A DNA stretch of 6,724 bases from an uncultured Rhodanobacteraceae bacterium (lineage in GTDB: Bacteria > Pseudomonadota > Gammaproteobacteria > Xanthomonadales > Ahniellaceae). The notes beneath the pieces are model-generated. The model did no database searches and had not been told where the DNA came from. It was given only the letters and a program-made list of their open reading frames with translations. The stretch's first letter is position 1. Each line of letters starts with the position of its first letter. The position numbers were made by a program, and so were the translations under genes. The stretch lies in the NCBI GenBank assembly GCA_937873105.1, contig CALMWD010000103.1, positions 1 through 6,724 of the forward strand, in the 5' to 3' direction. Positions 5,213 through 6,724 of the stretch are shown piece after piece.

Positions 5213-6724
5213 TCAGTCGAGCGCGATGCGTTCGCGCTTGAACGGCACCGCGTCGAGGTCGACCTCGGGTTCGTCGAAGGCGCGTGCGGCCTTGTGGCCC
5301 GAATACACCGCGGCGGCGATCGTGCCCGGCGCGAACGCGTCGCCGACGCAATGCACCTCGCGTACGCCGGCATCGGACCATTCGGACTCGCGCGCCACCA
5401 GCGACTGATACAGCGCATCGTCGGGATCGCGCATCGTCACCGGCAGCAGCGTGTTCGCCTCGATGATCGTGCCCGGGCCGCCGTAGATGCCGGCGAGTTC
5501 GATGCGCAGACCGTCGCCCTCCGGCGCGACGGCCGCGATCTCGTGCTGCGTGTGGATGCGCACGCCGAGTTCGATCAGCCGCCGCTGTACGCGCGACTGC
5601 TCCATCGTCTGCGCGGTCCACTCCGAGACCTTGGCGGCGGGCGTCACGTAATGCACCGTCACGCCGTCGCGGGCATAACGTTCGGCGAGCGCGCCGGCGA
5701 GCACGTAGTGGTCGTCGTCGTAGATCACCAGCGGTCCGGAGACGGCCTGGCCACGCAGGGCGGCGTCGGGCGACAGCACGCGCGTGCCGATCGCGTCCAG
5801 GATCGGTCGCGGATGTGTACGACCCAGCCCGTCGGTGCGCCAGCGGGCACCGGTGGCGACGAAGATCGCGGACGCCCCGAAGGCCAATGCGTCGTCGGCC
5901 GACACCGCGCTGCCGCGCAGGCACTGCACGTTCGGCATCTTGCCGATCTGCAGCAGGCGATGGTCGGCGACGCGTTGCCAGGTGGCGAGGCCGGGCAGTT
6001 TCGACTCGAAGCGCAGGCGCCCGCCGGCGGTATCGGCCGCGTCGCACAGCGTGACCTCGTAGCCGCGCTGGCCGAGCGCGCGCGTCAGTTCGAGCCCGGC
6101 CGGACCGGCGCCGACCACGAGCACGCCGCGTTCGCTGCGTTTCGGCGCGATCCGTTCCGGATGCCAGTCGCGGCGCCATTCCTCGCCCATGGTCGGGTTC
6201 TGGGTGCAGCGGATCGGCACGCAGTCGTTGTCGCCGGTGACGCAAATGTTGCAGCCGATGCATTCGCGGATCGCGTCGAGTTGTCCGGTCTCGATCTTCT
6301 TCGGCAGGAAGGGATCGGCGATCGAGGGCCGCGCCGCACCGATCAGGTCCATCAGTCCCGAGCGGATCACGCGCACCATCGCATCCGGCGAGGTGTAGCG
6401 ACCGACACCGACCACAGGCTTGCGGGTCAGCGCCTTCAGGTCGCGCAGGTACGGCTCCTGGAAGCCTTCGGCCGAAAAGCGCGCGGTCTGGCTGTCGTTG
6501 CTCCAGTCGGCGATGTTCACGTCCCAGAGGTCGGGCAGTTCGGCAAGCAGGGCGATGACGTCGCGGCCCTCGCTCTCCGCGGTCAGGCCGTCGGGACCGA
6601 GCAGCTGGTCGATGGCGAGGCGGACCACCACGCCGCAGCGGTCGCCCACGGCGTCCTTGGTGTCTTCGATCAGCTCGCGCAGCAGGCGCGCGCGATTCTC
6701 CAGCGTGCCGCCGTATTCGTCCGT
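5213..6724 (-). CDS. TMADH/DgcA-like FMN and 4Fe-4S oxidoreductase, 5' end cut by window
   Basis: The visible 503 residues are the C-terminal part; the family is usually about 680-730 residues, so roughly 180-220 are missing. The frame runs off the window through DEYGGTLENRARLL (visible residues 2-15), a hallmark of Old Yellow Enzyme-type FMN barrels. The barrel ends with PVVGVGRYTSPD (about 104-115) and GAARPSIADPFLP (129-141). A 4Fe-4S motif follows, C155-x2-C158-x2-C161-x11-C173, then TQNPTMGEEWRRDWHPE. Two nucleotide-binding folds come next: VVGAGPAG at about 203-210, and a second at about 331-362 containing YDDDHY. CVGDAFAPGTIAAAVYSGHKAA (459-480) lies at the C-terminus. The CTQNPTMGEEWRR..HPE and ARPSIADPFLP stretches fit the trimethylamine/dimethylamine dehydrogenase, dimethylglycine and N-methylproline demethylase branch better than 2,4-dienoyl-CoA reductase. 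The likely reaction is oxidative N-demethylation of a small amine with electrons passed to a flavoprotein or ferredoxin; the exact substrate cannot be set. No partner gene is visible here. Confidence 0.95.
   Translation of the reverse strand, partial: TDEYGGTLENRARLLRELIEDTKDAVGDRCGVVVRLAIDQLLGPDGLTAESEGRDVIALLAELPDLWDVNIADWSNDSQTARFSAEGFQEPYLRDLKALTRKPVVGVGRYTSPDAMVRVIRSGLMDLIGAARPSIADPFLPKKIETGQLDAIRECIGCNICVTGDNDCVPIRCTQNPTMGEEWRRDWHPERIAPKRSERGVLVVGAGPAGLELTRALGQRGYEVTLCDAADTAGGRLRFESKLPGLATWQRVADHRLLQIGKMPNVQCLRGSAVSADDALAFGASAIFVATGARWRTDGLGRTHPRPILDAIGTRVLSPDAALRGQAVSGPLVIYDDDHYVLAGALAERYARDGVTVHYVTPAAKVSEWTAQTMEQSRVQRRLIELGVRIHTQHEIAAVAPEGDGLRIELAGIYGGPGTIIEANTLLPVTMRDPDDALYQSLVARESEWSDAGVREVHCVGDAFAPGTIAAAVYSGHKAARAFDEPEVDLDAVPFKRERIALD

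Overview
The window is gene-dense, GC-rich DNA from a bacterial chromosome. The best guess is a gammaproteobacterium of the Lysobacterales (Xanthomonadales). The evidence for this is codon use with almost only G or C in third positions, a UPF0149/YecA-type protein, a YjdF (DUF2238) membrane protein, and two secreted proteins ending in a short GFE/GFD motif that I recall from this order. I see no RNA gene, CRISPR array, insertion sequence, phage gene or attachment site. No gene-free stretch is longer than about 120 bases.

Layout from left to right. (1) 12-1061, plus strand: a secreted choice-of-anchor-Q/beta-helix-like protein. (2) 1072-2481, minus: a secreted delta-60 repeat protein, convergent with the first; the stops are 10 bases apart and a 9-bp inverted repeat spans the junction. 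(3) 2539-3384, minus: an alpha/beta hydrolase of the COG4757 type. (4) 3381-4013, minus: a six-helix YjdF/DUF2238 inner-membrane protein whose stop overlaps the hydrolase start (ATGA). (5) 4014-4133: a divergent promoter region. (6) 4134-4799, plus: a UPF0149 protein. (7) 4811-5197, plus: a small VOC/glyoxalase-like protein, probably in an operon with the UPF0149 gene. (8) 5213 to the right edge, minus: the C-terminal three quarters or so of a large FMN/4Fe-4S oxidoreductase of the trimethylamine dehydrogenase/DgcA type, cut by the window end.

The minus-strand block 4013 to 1072 could be one transcript (DUF2238, hydrolase, delta-60 protein), since the gaps are -4 and 57 bases. Only the first two are clearly coupled. 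The two plus-strand genes 4134-5197 form a second unit. The oxidoreductase belongs to a third unit that starts outside the window.

Most of the window is ordinary housekeeping or accessory content. The points most worth following are the shared C-terminal motif on the two convergent secreted proteins, the hairpin that its codons create at the gene junction, and the coupling of the DUF2238 membrane protein to a serine hydrolase. I do not see a complete, clearly new multi-gene system.
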